Shown here piece by piece: positions 53,244 through 63,021 of a stretch of 64,000 nt of DNA. Source of the stretch: Vibrio pectenicida (GTDB taxonomy: Bacteria; Pseudomonadota; Gammaproteobacteria; Enterobacterales; Vibrionaceae); assembly GCA_024347015.1 (NCBI GenBank), contig AP024890.1, positions 930,001 through 994,000 of the forward strand. Reading direction: 5' to 3'. Under the pieces are notes generated by a model. It was given only the letters and a program-made list of their open reading frames with translations, had not been told where the DNA came from and did no database searches. Every line of letters begins with the position of its first letter. The stretch's first letter is position 1. The position numbers and the translations under genes were made by a program.

Positions 53244-55421
53244 ATGGCAACCAAAACAGATACTGTGCAACCTTTTAATCAACTTCGCCTATATTGGGCA
53301 AACAAAACCATTAATTACGGCTTACTAATACTAATTTCATTATTAGGAATCGTTGGCCTCAGTTGGTTTGATGCTACAAAATCTAACGTCATCCCGTTAA
53401 TATTAGGGGTGATCGCAGCAGCCTTAGCACAGACAGATGACACAACAATAGGCCGAATAAAAGCGACATTTTTAACTCTATTTTGCTTCGCTGTTGCGTC
53501 TTTCTCGATAGAATTACTTTTCCCTACCCCCATTTTGTTTGCTATTGGATTATGTGTTTCCACTTTTGGCTTCATTATGCTTGGAGCGATTGGAACAAGA
53601 TACGCCAGCATAGCATTCGGTTCATTACTGATTGCCATTTACACCATGCTAGGTGCCGAACAAAGTGTTAATATCTGGCTACAACCTATTTTGCTTTTAT
53701 CCGGTGCAAGCTGGTATTTTCTACTCTCCATTTTCTGGTCTGCATTGTTTCCTTTGCAGCCTGTGCAACACAGCTTAGCAACAGTTTTCACAAATCTCGC
53801 AAATTATCTAGATTCAAGAAGTCAGCTCTTCCACCCTGTGACAAGTCTTGACCCCCAACCTTTTAGGATTAAGCAAGCACAACTTAATGCAGCCACAGTC
53901 ACAGCGTTAAATCACTGTAAAGCGACACTCTTAAGCCGTTCTAAACGAGGCTATGTCAATGCAAGTAGCGATCAATTTCTTAATATTTATTTTCTCGCTC
54001 AAGATATCCATGAACGTGTTAGCTCTAGTCATTATCGCTACCAGGAGCTTTGTAAAAATTTTGAACGCTCTGATATTCTGTTTAGGTTTAAATACCTACT
54101 GGAGACACAGGCACAAGCATGCCGTGCGGTAGCAAAGGCGATTCAATTAGGATCAGACTATCAACATACTGGTAACTCTCTGATTGCACTTGATGAATTA
54201 GTAAGATCACTAGAAGATCTAAAAGAAGAGACGATTCCAGCAAGAAAGTCTCTGCTCAATCAGCTTCATTATCTGTTTAATAACCTTGCCACTGTCGAAA
54301 AACAGTTAAGTAGCATTTGTCATCCCCATTCGAATGAATTTGGGGCAGATGTGCTCGATGACACTGAAGTTCATACCTTCAAGGAAAAGTGGCAAAGGAT
54401 TGCATCACATTTCACCATAGACTCAATGCTGTTTCGACATGCTATAAGATTATCTATTACGCTAACATTAGGATACGGCCTGATAAAATTTTTAAATATA
54501 AACCAAGGCTATTGGATACTAATGACCACACTATTTGTCTGCCAACCTAACTACAGTGCCACTCGGAGCAAACTTGTCGCTAGAGTTGCAGGGACAATTA
54601 TCGGTTTGTTAGTTGGTGTCCCACTACTCATTGTATTTCCATCTCAAGAGAGCCAGTTATTACTGATTGTCATCTCTGGCGTAGCATTCTTTATGCTTAG
54701 ACTCGCTAATTATGGCTATGCGACGGGGTTTATTACTATTTTGGTGTTGTTTTGTTTCCACCAGATTGGTGATGGTTATTCTGTAGTATTCCCAAGATTG
54801 ACTGATACACTTATCGGATGCGGATTGGCAGTATTATCCGTCACATTTATATTACCAGACTGGCAATCAAAACGTCTTCATAAAGTAATGGCTGAAACAA
54901 TTCAAGCGCACCGTGAGTATCTCGCACAAATCATTGGCCAATACAGAATTGGAAAGAAAGACAATTTGACCTACCGAATAGCCAGACGTAATGCTCACAA
55001 CCATGACGCTAATCTCAACAATGCGATAAGTGCAATGCTAGTGGAACCTGGTCGATATCGCTCTGCGGTGGATGAGAGCTTTCGCTTCTTAACATTAACT
55101 CATGCTTTGTTAGGCTATGTGTCAGCGCTTGGAGCGCACAGAACTCGAATCAATGAAGCTAATGCTCACCAGCTTATTCTAGAAACCCACAAAGTTATTC
55201 ACAACCATCTTGAATTATTGTTTTATCAACTTCATGAGCCAAAGGAGCAGAGCACAACGAATCATAGTATTGACCTCACTCTCAAAGCCCGTCTAGAAGA
55301 ATGGCGAGATCAAGACGATAACTCAACCAGGATGGTATTACAGCAGCTCTATCTCATTTACAGAATGCTTCCAGAGCTCCACTCTCTGGCAGGTAAGTTC
55401 ACTATTCGTGCAAAAAACTGA
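53244..55421 (+). CDS. YccS/YhfK family inner-membrane protein (FUSC-type)
   Basis: The 725-residue protein has two blocks of about five to six membrane helices each (about residues 25-170 and 390-525) separated by a long cytoplasmic helical domain, with a cytoplasmic C-terminal domain. This is the FUSC (fusaric acid resistance protein-like) layout of E. coli YccS (717) and YhfK. The second block contains GYGLIKFLNINQGYWILMTTLFVCQPNYSAT, split around Ile-Asn-Gln-Gly. Substrate is unknown; aromatic acid efflux is a family guess. Confidence 0.88.
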   Translation: MATKTDTVQPFNQLRLYWANKTINYGLLILISLLGIVGLSWFDATKSNVIPLILGVIAAALAQTDDTTIGRIKATFLTLFCFAVASFSIELLFPTPILFAIGLCVSTFGFIMLGAIGTRYASIAFGSLLIAIYTMLGAEQSVNIWLQPILLLSGASWYFLLSIFWSALFPLQPVQHSLATVFTNLANYLDSRSQLFHPVTSLDPQPFRIKQAQLNAATVTALNHCKATLLSRSKRGYVNASSDQFLNIYFLAQDIHERVSSSHYRYQELCKNFERSDILFRFKYLLETQAQACRAVAKAIQLGSDYQHTGNSLIALDELVRSLEDLKEETIPARKSLLNQLHYLFNNLATVEKQLSSICHPHSNEFGADVLDDTEVHTFKEKWQRIASHFTIDSMLFRHAIRLSITLTLGYGLIKFLNINQGYWILMTTLFVCQPNYSATRSKLVARVAGTIIGLLVGVPLLIVFPSQESQLLLIVISGVAFFMLRLANYGYATGFITILVLFCFHQIGDGYSVVFPRLTDTLIGCGLAVLSVTFILPDWQSKRLHKVMAETIQAHREYLAQIIGQYRIGKKDNLTYRIARRNAHNHDANLNNAISAMLVEPGRYRSAVDESFRFLTLTHALLGYVSALGAHRTRINEANAHQLILETHKVIHNHLELLFYQLHEPKEQSTTNHSIDLTLKARLEEWRDQDDNSTRMVLQQLYLIYRMLPELHSLAGKFTIRAKN

Positions 55422-55630
55422 CCCATATTGGTGATAATAAAAACAACAAATATGTGGAATATTATGGCATACTTCACTTTTATTTAAACTCTACCTGACA
55501 TTGTTCGGACATTTTTTGAGCGGGAGTGCATAAAATTGACGTTTAAATCTCGTAAATGGGTAAGACGATGAAAGGAGACATGTCTTGCTATTCGAACCAG
55601 AGAAATGAATTGATTCGGAGGCAACATAGT

Positions 55631-55792
55631 ATGAATGCAAAACAGTTTGAAGTACTTAAAAACCAAATAAAAAGTCTGACACCTAATCAGCTACATACAT
55701 TGAAAACTGAGATATCCCAGACCTTATCTGAATCTAATCGCACTCTGTTAACAGACGAAGAGCAGCAGCTTATCTCAAGCTTGTTTGAATAG
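55631..55792 (+). CDS. Small hypothetical protein, helical
   Basis: The 53-residue product starts at an ATG at 55631 with GGAGG 9 bases upstream; an ATG at 55580 in the same frame is too close to its AGGAG. It is predicted helical and charged (MNAKQFEVLKNQIKSLTPNQ at the start; LLTDEEQQLISSLFE at the end), with no membrane segment. I have a vague memory of Vibrio proteins of this type without a function. It is 64 bp before another unknown small gene. Confidence 0.55.
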   Translation: MNAKQFEVLKNQIKSLTPNQLHTLKTEISQTLSESNRTLLTDEEQQLISSLFE

Positions 55793-55856
55793 CATAACTT
55801 GCTAAAAAAGCAAACTCGAATTAAGATTTAATAATCTAGGGGGGTGATATATTACA

Positions 55857-56129
55857 GTGTCTGCAATCCAGCCCGGTTATAACGTGATTGAACAGTCATC
55901 TCAGATGGCTGAAGAAGCAGCGCACGAAATTCATCAGACCAGAATTACAAACCCGATTAAGAAAGACGATTTATATCAGTTCAACAAAGTAGAATTTAAG
56001 CTACCAGAGAGTTCCCAAATTGAACCTATCGTTAAACTAACTCAAGCAGAAAAGTACAGTCGTATTGGTACCAATGTGTTACAAAGAGATCAGGAAATGA
56101 TCGGTACGTTACTTGATGTACATGTGTAG
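55857..56129 (+). CDS. Hypothetical protein, acidic-basic
   Basis: The 90-residue frame starts at a GTG at 55857, and GGGGGGTGAT lies about 10 bases before it. The product (VSAIQPGYNVIEQSSQMAEE at the start) has no membrane segment and no domain I recognise; the C-terminus is EKYSRIGTNVLQRDQEMIGTLLDVHV-like with a coiled helix. It sits between a 53-residue gene and hmgA and may share a transcript with the former. Real-gene status is supported by length and ribosome site but not certain. Confidence 0.5.
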   Translation: MSAIQPGYNVIEQSSQMAEEAAHEIHQTRITNPIKKDDLYQFNKVEFKLPESSQIEPIVKLTQAEKYSRIGTNVLQRDQEMIGTLLDVHV

Positions 56130-56217
56130 GTTAAAATTCACATCAACACGATAACAAGTGTTGCCTTCCGCTCAATAGGCGCTAGAATCGCCCGACAACA
56201 TCATTTTTTTCATCACC

Positions 56218-57477
56218 ATGCCCAAACTCAACTTATCTCACCGTGACAGAAAATCGATCTTTGACCAAGAGCCTTGCTCAGATACACTAGAGGAAAGGCT
56301 TAAACCTAACTTTGGACTACCAAAGCAACGTCTAACATCGAGCCCTTATGTCTCAACTAAAAATTTAGACAAACGCTGGAAGATATTAGCTGACCTCACA
56401 CAAAAACAACATCTGCTTGATCCATTTACGCAACAGAACTCTGATGTGTATAACAAGAACATCGAACATTTCATCGGTACAGTAAAAGTACCTGTTGGTG
56501 TCGCTGGGCCTCTTCGTGTAAATGGCTTACATGCTCAAGGTGATTATTTTATTCCCCTTGCGACTACCGAGGCCGCTTTAGTTGCCTCCTACAATCGTGG
56601 TTCCCAGCTTATTACCGCAAGTGGTGGTGCTAGTGCGATACTGCTTAATGAAGGAGTTACAAGAACTCCAGTATTTGAGTTCCAACAACTTTCACAAGCA
56701 GGTCAGTTTGTTGCTTGGGTTGTAACCCAATATGACCAAGTCAAGAAAATTGCTGAGTCAACGACATCACACGGCCAACTAAATGATATCAACATTAATA
56801 TTGAAGGTAATCGCGTATATTTAATATTTGAGTTTCATACAGGTGATGCATCAGGGCAAAACATGGTTACCATTGCGACCAATGAGGTGTTCAATTACAT
56901 CTGCGCGCAATCGCCAATTCAAGCACAAGAAGCTTTTCTTGATGGGAATCTATCTGGAGACAAAAAACCCAATGCACATACACTAAGGCATGTCAGAGGA
57001 AAAAAGGTCTCGGCTGAGGTAAACCTTTCAAAAGAGTTGATCAAAAAATACCTGCACACAACGCCTGAGAAAATGGCTAAGTTCGGCCAACTAACCACAA
57101 CAGGCGCTTCTATTAGTGGCGGAATTGGCGTTAATGCACACTATGCAAATGCTCTTGCTGCTATTTATACAGCTTGCGGACAAGACAGCGCATGCGTAGC
57201 GGAGTCTGCTATTGGTATTACGCGTATGGAAGTAAACAGAGATGGTGGCTTATACGCATGTGTCACGTTACCTAACATCATGGTAGGAACCGTCGGTGGT
57301 GGTACTCACCTACCAAGTCAAAGGGCATGCCTCGAGATCATGGGCCTATACGGAGCCGGAAAAGCAAGAACACTTGCCGAAGTAGTCGCAGCAGTATGCC
57401 TTGCAGGTGAGCTTTCTATTGTTGGCGCATTCAGCGCAGGTCATTTTTCGAAAGCACACCAGAAACTCGCGAGATAA
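56218..57477 (+). CDS. hmgA: Hydroxymethylglutaryl-CoA reductase
   Basis: The 419-residue enzyme makes mevalonate from HMG-CoA, an unusual step for a bacterium. It has the catalytic Glu in LATTEAALVASYNRG near residue 122, SASGGASAILL-type block, DASGQNMVTIATNEVFNYI near 222 (DASGQN replaces the eukaryotic DAMGMN), Lys in GDKKPNA and the general-acid His in GHFSKAHQ near the C-terminus. GTVGGGTHLPSQRACLEIMG is the dinucleotide region. It is probably NADPH-dependent. The rest of the mevalonate pathway is not in the window. ATG at 56218. Confidence 0.95.
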   Translation: MPKLNLSHRDRKSIFDQEPCSDTLEERLKPNFGLPKQRLTSSPYVSTKNLDKRWKILADLTQKQHLLDPFTQQNSDVYNKNIEHFIGTVKVPVGVAGPLRVNGLHAQGDYFIPLATTEAALVASYNRGSQLITASGGASAILLNEGVTRTPVFEFQQLSQAGQFVAWVVTQYDQVKKIAESTTSHGQLNDININIEGNRVYLIFEFHTGDASGQNMVTIATNEVFNYICAQSPIQAQEAFLDGNLSGDKKPNAHTLRHVRGKKVSAEVNLSKELIKKYLHTTPEKMAKFGQLTTTGASISGGIGVNAHYANALAAIYTACGQDSACVAESAIGITRMEVNRDGGLYACVTLPNIMVGTVGGGTHLPSQRACLEIMGLYGAGKARTLAEVVAAVCLAGELSIVGAFSAGHFSKAHQKLAR

Positions 57478-57506
57478 TTCTAAATCGAAGACTATCATTT
57501 TGCCGC

Positions 57507-57534
57507 CACGCTAATTTTAAATTAGCGTGCTTTT
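57507..57534 (+). terminator. Rho-independent terminator after hmgA
   Basis: A 10-bp stem (CACGCTAATT at 57507-57516 with AATTAGCGTG at 57520-57529), 3-base loop and CTTTT tail follow the hmgA stop by 29 bp. Confidence 0.85.
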
Positions 57535-57640
57535 AGCCTGCCTAAATATGTCCAACGATCATATATCAGCTTAAACTCTCTAGTTTGATATTCTTATATG
57601 AACATTTAAAGCTCGAATAACTTTCGTATTGTAATTATTT

Positions 57641-57660
57641 AGATGATCTTGATCATATTT
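57641..57660. promoter_or_regulatory. CRP-like site upstream of glpD
   Basis: AGATGATCTTGATCATATTT is a perfect 6-2-6 palindrome (ATGATC-TT-GATCAT) and matches the CRP consensus TGTGA-N6-TCACA in 7 of 10 conserved positions. glpD is CRP-activated in E. coli. It lies about 90 bp before the glpD start. Confidence 0.45.
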
Positions 57661-57747
57661 AACCGAACAAACACTAACAATCCAAGCTACAATATGATTA
57701 CATAACGAAAATAATCACGCTCGAACGAACATTTGGATGACAATTAC

Positions 57748-59280
57748 ATGACTGTTAGTTACTTAGATGAACAAAAAGAACAAGAATTTCTAGATATAAT
57801 AGTCGTCGGCGGAGGTATAAATGGTGCTGGTATAGCTGCAGATGCAGCAGGACGTGGACTAAAAGTAGGCCTTTACGAAGCACAAGATTTTGCCGGTGCT
57901 ACTTCTTCAGCAAGTTCTAAACTTATACATGGTGGATTGAGGTACTTGGAACACTATGAATTTCGCTTAGTCAGTGAATCACTCGCTGAACGTGAAGTAT
58001 TACTTGCAAAAGCGCCACATATTGCATTTCCAATGCGATTTAGATTACCCCACCGACCATTTCTTCGTCCAGCGTGGATGATACGGGCAGGCTTATTTCT
58101 ATATGACCACTTAGGCAAACGAACCTCTTTACCTGGCAGTAAAAAAATCAAACTTGATAATGAAAAAGTCATGAAACCTGAGCTTAGTATAGGCTTCGAA
58201 TATTCTGATTGCTGGGTTGATGATGCGAGGTTAGTCATACTCAATATCATTCAAGCTCGGGAGTTAGGAGCAGAAGTCAGCAATTACTGTCAAGTGACTA
58301 AAGCAAGGCGTATTGACGGACTTTGGCATGTCGAAATAAATGACCTACGCACAGGTCAAACTTTAATAAGAAAGTCAAAAGCCTTGGTTAACGCAACTGG
58401 CCCATGGGTCAAAGATTTTATGACCGAGAATACCCAATTGGCTTCTCCTTATGGTATTCGGTTGATTAAGGGCTCACATATTATAGTGCCCAAAATCCAT
58501 GATGAAGAACAAGCATATATCATGCAAAACGAAGACAATCGGATTGTTTTTGTTATTCCCTATCTCAACAAATTTTCAATTATTGGAACAACTGACGTCG
58601 AGTTTCACGGTAGTCCTCGACATGTATCAATTAGTGATGAAGAGAAACAGTATCTGCTTAAAGTGACTAACAGTCATTTTCGCAAACAACTCACGATGGA
58701 AGATATTATTGCTGACTTCAGTGGTGTTCGTCCACTGTGTGATGATGAGTCTGACTCGCCGCAAGCCATCACTCGAGATTACACACTTTCGTTAGAAGGT
58801 CAAACTGGCGAACCACCCTTACTATCAATTTTTGGTGGGAAATTAACCACATATAGGAAGTTGGCTGAATCTGCAATGCAGCATCTCTCACCCTATTTCA
58901 ATCAAAACAAACCTTGGACTAAAGAAGCTCCCTTACCTGGCGGTGAACATTTCTCATGGACTAGTTTACAAGCAAAATTAGCCAGGGAAATTCCATTTGT
59001 TGACCCTGGCACACGCACACGTTGGATTCAATCATATGGTAGTCGAGTGAATCAGTTACTTGAGGGGGTAAAAACCAATCAAGATTTGGGTATTAAATTC
59101 TCTACAGGCATCTACCAAATTGAAGTTGACTATATGGTTAAACAAGAACTTGCGGCAAACGCTGAAGACGTCCTTATGCGCCGCAGTAAACTACACCTAT
59201 TATGCGATCAACAATGCCAGCTTGCCATTGCTAACTATCTTGAAACAAACCACTACAGCATTGAAAAGCAGTGTGCGTAA
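57748..59280 (+). CDS. glpD: Aerobic glycerol-3-phosphate dehydrogenase
   Basis: This inner-membrane-associated flavoenzyme oxidises glycerol-3-phosphate to dihydroxyacetone phosphate, passing electrons to quinone. The 510-residue protein has the FAD motif DIIVVGGGINGAGIAADAAGRG near residue 15, then ATSSASSKLIHGGLRYLE, and IIGTTDVEFHG and VRPLCDDESD. The ATG at 57748 follows TTTGGATGA; a TTG at 57733 is in frame. No other glp gene is adjacent. A CRP-like site lies upstream and a hairpin follows. Confidence 0.96.
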   Translation: MTVSYLDEQKEQEFLDIIVVGGGINGAGIAADAAGRGLKVGLYEAQDFAGATSSASSKLIHGGLRYLEHYEFRLVSESLAEREVLLAKAPHIAFPMRFRLPHRPFLRPAWMIRAGLFLYDHLGKRTSLPGSKKIKLDNEKVMKPELSIGFEYSDCWVDDARLVILNIIQARELGAEVSNYCQVTKARRIDGLWHVEINDLRTGQTLIRKSKALVNATGPWVKDFMTENTQLASPYGIRLIKGSHIIVPKIHDEEQAYIMQNEDNRIVFVIPYLNKFSIIGTTDVEFHGSPRHVSISDEEKQYLLKVTNSHFRKQLTMEDIIADFSGVRPLCDDESDSPQAITRDYTLSLEGQTGEPPLLSIFGGKLTTYRKLAESAMQHLSPYFNQNKPWTKEAPLPGGEHFSWTSLQAKLAREIPFVDPGTRTRWIQSYGSRVNQLLEGVKTNQDLGIKFSTGIYQIEVDYMVKQELAANAEDVLMRRSKLHLLCDQQCQLAIANYLETNHYSIEKQCA

Positions 59281-59303
59281 CTGCGTATTTACCAATAAAT
59301 ATG

Positions 59304-59331
59304 AAGGCTCAAGAGGTAGCCCTTGAGCCTT
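59304..59331. terminator. Terminator between convergent glpD and luxQ
   Basis: A 10-bp stem (AAGGCTCAAG at 59304-59313 with CTTGAGCCTT at 59322-59331) with an 8-base loop and T-rich flanks on the glpD side lies between the convergent stops. Confidence 0.8.
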
Positions 59332-59353
59332 TGTTTAAACCATACAAACTTTC

Positions 59354-61921
59354 TCAGTATTGTTGAGTCTTATTGAGGTGGTTTTCCTTAAAATGAATGA
59401 AAGCCTGATTTAACGCCAACTCTTTGATAGGTTTGATAATAACGTAATCTGCACCAACATTTAAAAAAGCGCGTTTTGTATCTTGCATTCCATCCGCTGT
59501 ACAGGCGAAAATAGGCGTATCTAGCTTCATATCTTCACGAATTATTTTAGTGGTTTCTATACCACCCAAATTAGGCAACTGGTTATCCATTAGAATTAAA
59601 TCAATATCATGCTGCTGTTTTAATTTTTCAATCGCGTTATAACCATCTTGAACCCATATAACTTTCATACCGTACTTTTCACAAAATGCTTTGGCTATAA
59701 ACGCGTTAGTATGGTTATCCTCAACTAACAAAACATTAAGTACCCTATCAAACAAGTTTGCAGGTTCAACTAATATATTGGCTTCAACTTGCTCGGTGGA
59801 CGCCACTAACTCGATAGGAATCGATAAATGTAAACGCGTTCCCTTACCTATAGCGCTCTCTATTTCAATTTGGCCATCCAACATTTCGACTAAGCTATGA
59901 ACAATCGCAAGGCCGAGACCACTTCCACCGTATTCTCGAGTAGTTGTAGATTCAGCTTGCACAAAAGGTTCAAAAATATGAGTTATTCGTTCCTGTTCTA
60001 TGCCTATACCGGTATCTACTACACTTATATTCAAATTGCACCCAGTCACTTGCTTAAGGCACATAATTGATACCGTTACACTACCTTGATGGGTAAACTT
60101 AATAGCATTACTCACTAAGTTAAACAATATCTGGTTAAGCCTAACTTGATCACTATGTGCAAAAGTCATATCACTGAGATTCGTGATGACCTCAAAGCTA
60201 ACCCCTTTCTCTTCACATAGTGGAGTGTAGATTTTCTCTACTGCACTCACTAACTCTACTAAACGAAAATCAACAGACTGAACATGAAATTTACCTTGTT
60301 CTATTTTCGAAAAATCTAGAATATCATTTAATACAGCCAATAGATGTTCACCACTGTTACATAGCACATCAAGGTGTTCAACATCTTGAGTATCAGATAA
60401 TTTACCTTTAAGTAACTGCGAAACGCCTAAAATACCATTAAGGGGGGTTCTCAGCTCATGGCTCATTTTAGCTAAGAAATCAGATCTCGCTTTAGCTGTC
60501 TCTTCTGCTTCCCTTCTTGCAGCAATACTTTGAACTTCTGCTTCTACAAAACTCGTCACATCTTGTCCTTGGGCCAGCACATTGTTGGTTCCTTTATCAA
60601 TAAAAATCGGAGACAGGTTCCAGCGATATGTTTTATCTCTTATAGAAATATTAATACCCTTTAACGCAGCTCCCTTGGCACATAACCGTATATGAGGGCC
60701 AAGTTTTTCAATTAAGAGATGATAATCGCCTTTTTCAGTATCGTTATTAACTAGAAAGCTTCTTTCTGCAGCAGGGTTACTCCTCAATAACTGACCACCT
60801 GCATCCCACAAGGTCATTGGTGAAAGTGAAAAGTTGAACAAGTCAGCAAATTGTTTTTCCTGTTCGTGAAAGCGCTGAAAAGACAATTCAAAAGAAGAGC
60901 CAATCTGATCAAATTCTTCTATATGTGATCCTGGGAAACGGTTCATCCCTTTGGTTTCGACAGAGTTCTCGGTGTAATTCATGAGTTTTAAGAGCTCTTT
61001 TGAAACTCGCTTCCCAAGCCATAATCGACCGTATACTGCGATCAAAAAAAGCAATACCACAGCGATTGCAACCCACATATAATGGCTACGAACTAAAATG
61101 ACGATGGGTTTATTGTCCTGAATGGTATAAATAGACAAAAAAGTAGGTACATCGCTAATAGTCAAATCTGTTTTAGAAACCATGTACTTACTTGCAGTAA
61201 AATCCACTGCAGATTCTTCCAGCCACTCAATATGACTTAAGTCGATATCTTTCGTGCTCGATGCAATGACTTCTGAGCCTACTGCAAGTAATACTTGATC
61301 AGCATTACTCCCTCTTAGTACTGCATTCATTAAAGAAAAATTATTGTTCAATACAACCGCAATATGCAAAAAACCTAAAACCTCTCCTGACCCCATATCA
61401 ATAATAGGGACACGACGCACCATCAGATATCGAGTTCCGAGTAATGAAGGTGTTTGTGATAAGTGCCAGCTTCCTCCAGTGGTCATATCTTTACTAATGT
61501 GCGACAACTGCTCCATTGATAAACCATAGAACTGATAGTTGGCATCATCCCATACAATTTGGGAGCGTTCTGTAATAAAACGAAAGTCGGGAGCGAGTGC
61601 CGGAGAGCCCTGATCAATACCGTTAAAAAAACGTGCCAATCGATTTACATCCGAAGCAATAAAAGCCTCAACTAAGGAGCCATTTCGGCTGTAACTATCT
61701 TGTTGTATTTCAAGAGCCTCGAGCCTAAAGTTCAAGATTTGCTGGACTAGACTTTGGGTTTGTAACTTAGAACGCGCAACTTCTTGAGAAACAACCTGCC
61801 GATTAACCTGGTAGTTCTGAAGTACAACGACCAAAGACAAAACCGCGATGGTAAGAAAGATTGAGCGTGTAAGTAATGTGGCAAGACGTTTTTTAGTCCC
61901 TCGCCGAGCTAAAAAAGACAT
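59354..61921 (-). CDS. luxQ: Autoinducer-2 hybrid sensor kinase LuxQ
   Basis: The 855-residue inner-membrane hybrid kinase (V. harveyi LuxQ about 859) has a membrane segment near 14-34 and a second near 280-300 flanking a periplasmic sensor. The histidine kinase core follows: MSHELRTPLNGILG (His near residue 492), N-box RLNQILFNLVSNAIKF, DTGIGIEQ and GGSGLGLAIVHSL. The C-terminal receiver has LLVEDNHTNAFIAKAF and the phospho-Asp in DLILMDNQLPNLGG. It binds AI-2-loaded LuxP and feeds LuxU/LuxO, which are not in the window. Start is 2 bases after the luxP stop, so the pair is an operon. Confidence 0.95.
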   Translation of the reverse strand: MSFLARRGTKKRLATLLTRSIFLTIAVLSLVVVLQNYQVNRQVVSQEVARSKLQTQSLVQQILNFRLEALEIQQDSYSRNGSLVEAFIASDVNRLARFFNGIDQGSPALAPDFRFITERSQIVWDDANYQFYGLSMEQLSHISKDMTTGGSWHLSQTPSLLGTRYLMVRRVPIIDMGSGEVLGFLHIAVVLNNNFSLMNAVLRGSNADQVLLAVGSEVIASSTKDIDLSHIEWLEESAVDFTASKYMVSKTDLTISDVPTFLSIYTIQDNKPIVILVRSHYMWVAIAVVLLFLIAVYGRLWLGKRVSKELLKLMNYTENSVETKGMNRFPGSHIEEFDQIGSSFELSFQRFHEQEKQFADLFNFSLSPMTLWDAGGQLLRSNPAAERSFLVNNDTEKGDYHLLIEKLGPHIRLCAKGAALKGINISIRDKTYRWNLSPIFIDKGTNNVLAQGQDVTSFVEAEVQSIAARREAEETAKARSDFLAKMSHELRTPLNGILGVSQLLKGKLSDTQDVEHLDVLCNSGEHLLAVLNDILDFSKIEQGKFHVQSVDFRLVELVSAVEKIYTPLCEEKGVSFEVITNLSDMTFAHSDQVRLNQILFNLVSNAIKFTHQGSVTVSIMCLKQVTGCNLNISVVDTGIGIEQERITHIFEPFVQAESTTTREYGGSGLGLAIVHSLVEMLDGQIEIESAIGKGTRLHLSIPIELVASTEQVEANILVEPANLFDRVLNVLLVEDNHTNAFIAKAFCEKYGMKVIWVQDGYNAIEKLKQQHDIDLILMDNQLPNLGGIETTKIIREDMKLDTPIFACTADGMQDTKRAFLNVGADYVIIKPIKELALNQAFIHFKENHLNKTQQY

Positions 61922-61923
61922 TA

Positions 61924-63021
61924 TTAATCCGAGTACCTAAAAGCTCTTTGCTTTAATTTATCTATTTTCAAATGACTATCTGTTTTTATCACAAGTTCAA
62001 AGTCCCCAGAATAAACATTTGGTGTCTCTTTTCCTTCAAGGTCCCACTTTATTGCTTCAGCCATTGCAACCCCAGTATCATCATTCATTCGCATTGCAGT
62101 CACATCTAATTCACCTTTAGCGAGCGCTGCTAGCTCTGCACTGCCACCTCCCCATCCGTTGACAATAATATCTTCTCGCTTTAATTTCTTAAGTGCTTCT
62201 GTAGCACCAAGAGCAACATCAGTTGAACACGCATAAATAAATGAAATATTAGGATCTTTTTCTACGGCTTTGATCGCTGCATTAAATCCAGATTCTTTAG
62301 TCGCTGTTGTATAGAACGATGAAGATAGTTTATACGAATCATGATGGCTCATCTCTTCTATAAACGTATCACCTCGAGCATCACTGACATAGCCTTCAGA
62401 GAAATATAAAACAGAGTAGCGACTACCAGCGGGCACAATTTTTTTGTAATAATTTTCAAGTAAGTGAGTCCCTTTAACATGGTCAAAACCAACATACATA
62501 AATGGCTTTTGCTCACCCCAAGCTCTAACAGGTGTGGTTATATTTTGTAAAATAAGCTTAGTGTTTGTTGAACTGAGAACATTTTCAATAAACTTTCGAT
62601 GCCGAGTGGTATCTAAGGTAAAAATCAAATAATCTGCTTTGTTTTGTATCGCTTCGAGCAGTGAGAGACTCTGCTGTCTAACATCTAGATTAGGCCGAGT
62701 AAAAACCTGCTTTATCTCATAGTTTATCCCCAACTCGGTAAGGCGTGCTTCAAAAGCTTTAATGTTCCTTACCCAATAATCTGACACTTGCTGTCCGGGA
62801 TACACAACTGAAATTGATACCGGGTTAGATTGCTTGGCAGAAATCGGTACTGCTTGACTTCTTACTGTATCGGCCAAAGCTTTAGTCAGAACCTTCTCTT
62901 CTGGATTAGCATCTAGATACTCATCATATTGCCAGTACCCACTGAGGACTTGAGTTGTGTGTGCGCAACTGGGCATAGGTAAAACGAGAACTACTGACAA
63001 AAGAGTCACTTTTAGCATCAA
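61924..63021 (-). CDS. luxP: Autoinducer-2 periplasmic binding protein LuxP
   Basis: The 365-residue protein has a signal peptide (residues 1-20) and matches V. harveyi LuxP along its length: ATQVL-type start TTQVLSGYWQYDEYLD, VVYPGQQVSDYWVRN and SEGYVSDARGDTFIEE. Further blocks are YACSTDVALGATEALK, NGWGGGSAELAALA and AMRMNDDTGVAMAEAIKWDL. The ligand-contact residues I recall (Gln, Ser and Trp in the first block; Arg in DARGDTF; Thr-Asp in CSTDVA; Trp in GWGGGS; Arg in MRMNDD) are all kept, so it should bind the boron form of AI-2. It is upstream of luxQ in one operon. Confidence 0.97.
   Translation of the reverse strand: MMLKVTLLSVVLVLPMPSCAHTTQVLSGYWQYDEYLDANPEEKVLTKALADTVRSQAVPISAKQSNPVSISVVYPGQQVSDYWVRNIKAFEARLTELGINYEIKQVFTRPNLDVRQQSLSLLEAIQNKADYLIFTLDTTRHRKFIENVLSSTNTKLILQNITTPVRAWGEQKPFMYVGFDHVKGTHLLENYYKKIVPAGSRYSVLYFSEGYVSDARGDTFIEEMSHHDSYKLSSSFYTTATKESGFNAAIKAVEKDPNISFIYACSTDVALGATEALKKLKREDIIVNGWGGGSAELAALAKGELDVTAMRMNDDTGVAMAEAIKWDLEGKETPNVYSGDFELVIKTDSHLKIDKLKQRAFRYSD

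Noticed and set aside
57715..57740. GlpR operator before glpD
   Set aside because: CGAACATT resembles a half-site but TCG and CGA are two bases apart instead of four, so a canonical operator is not present.
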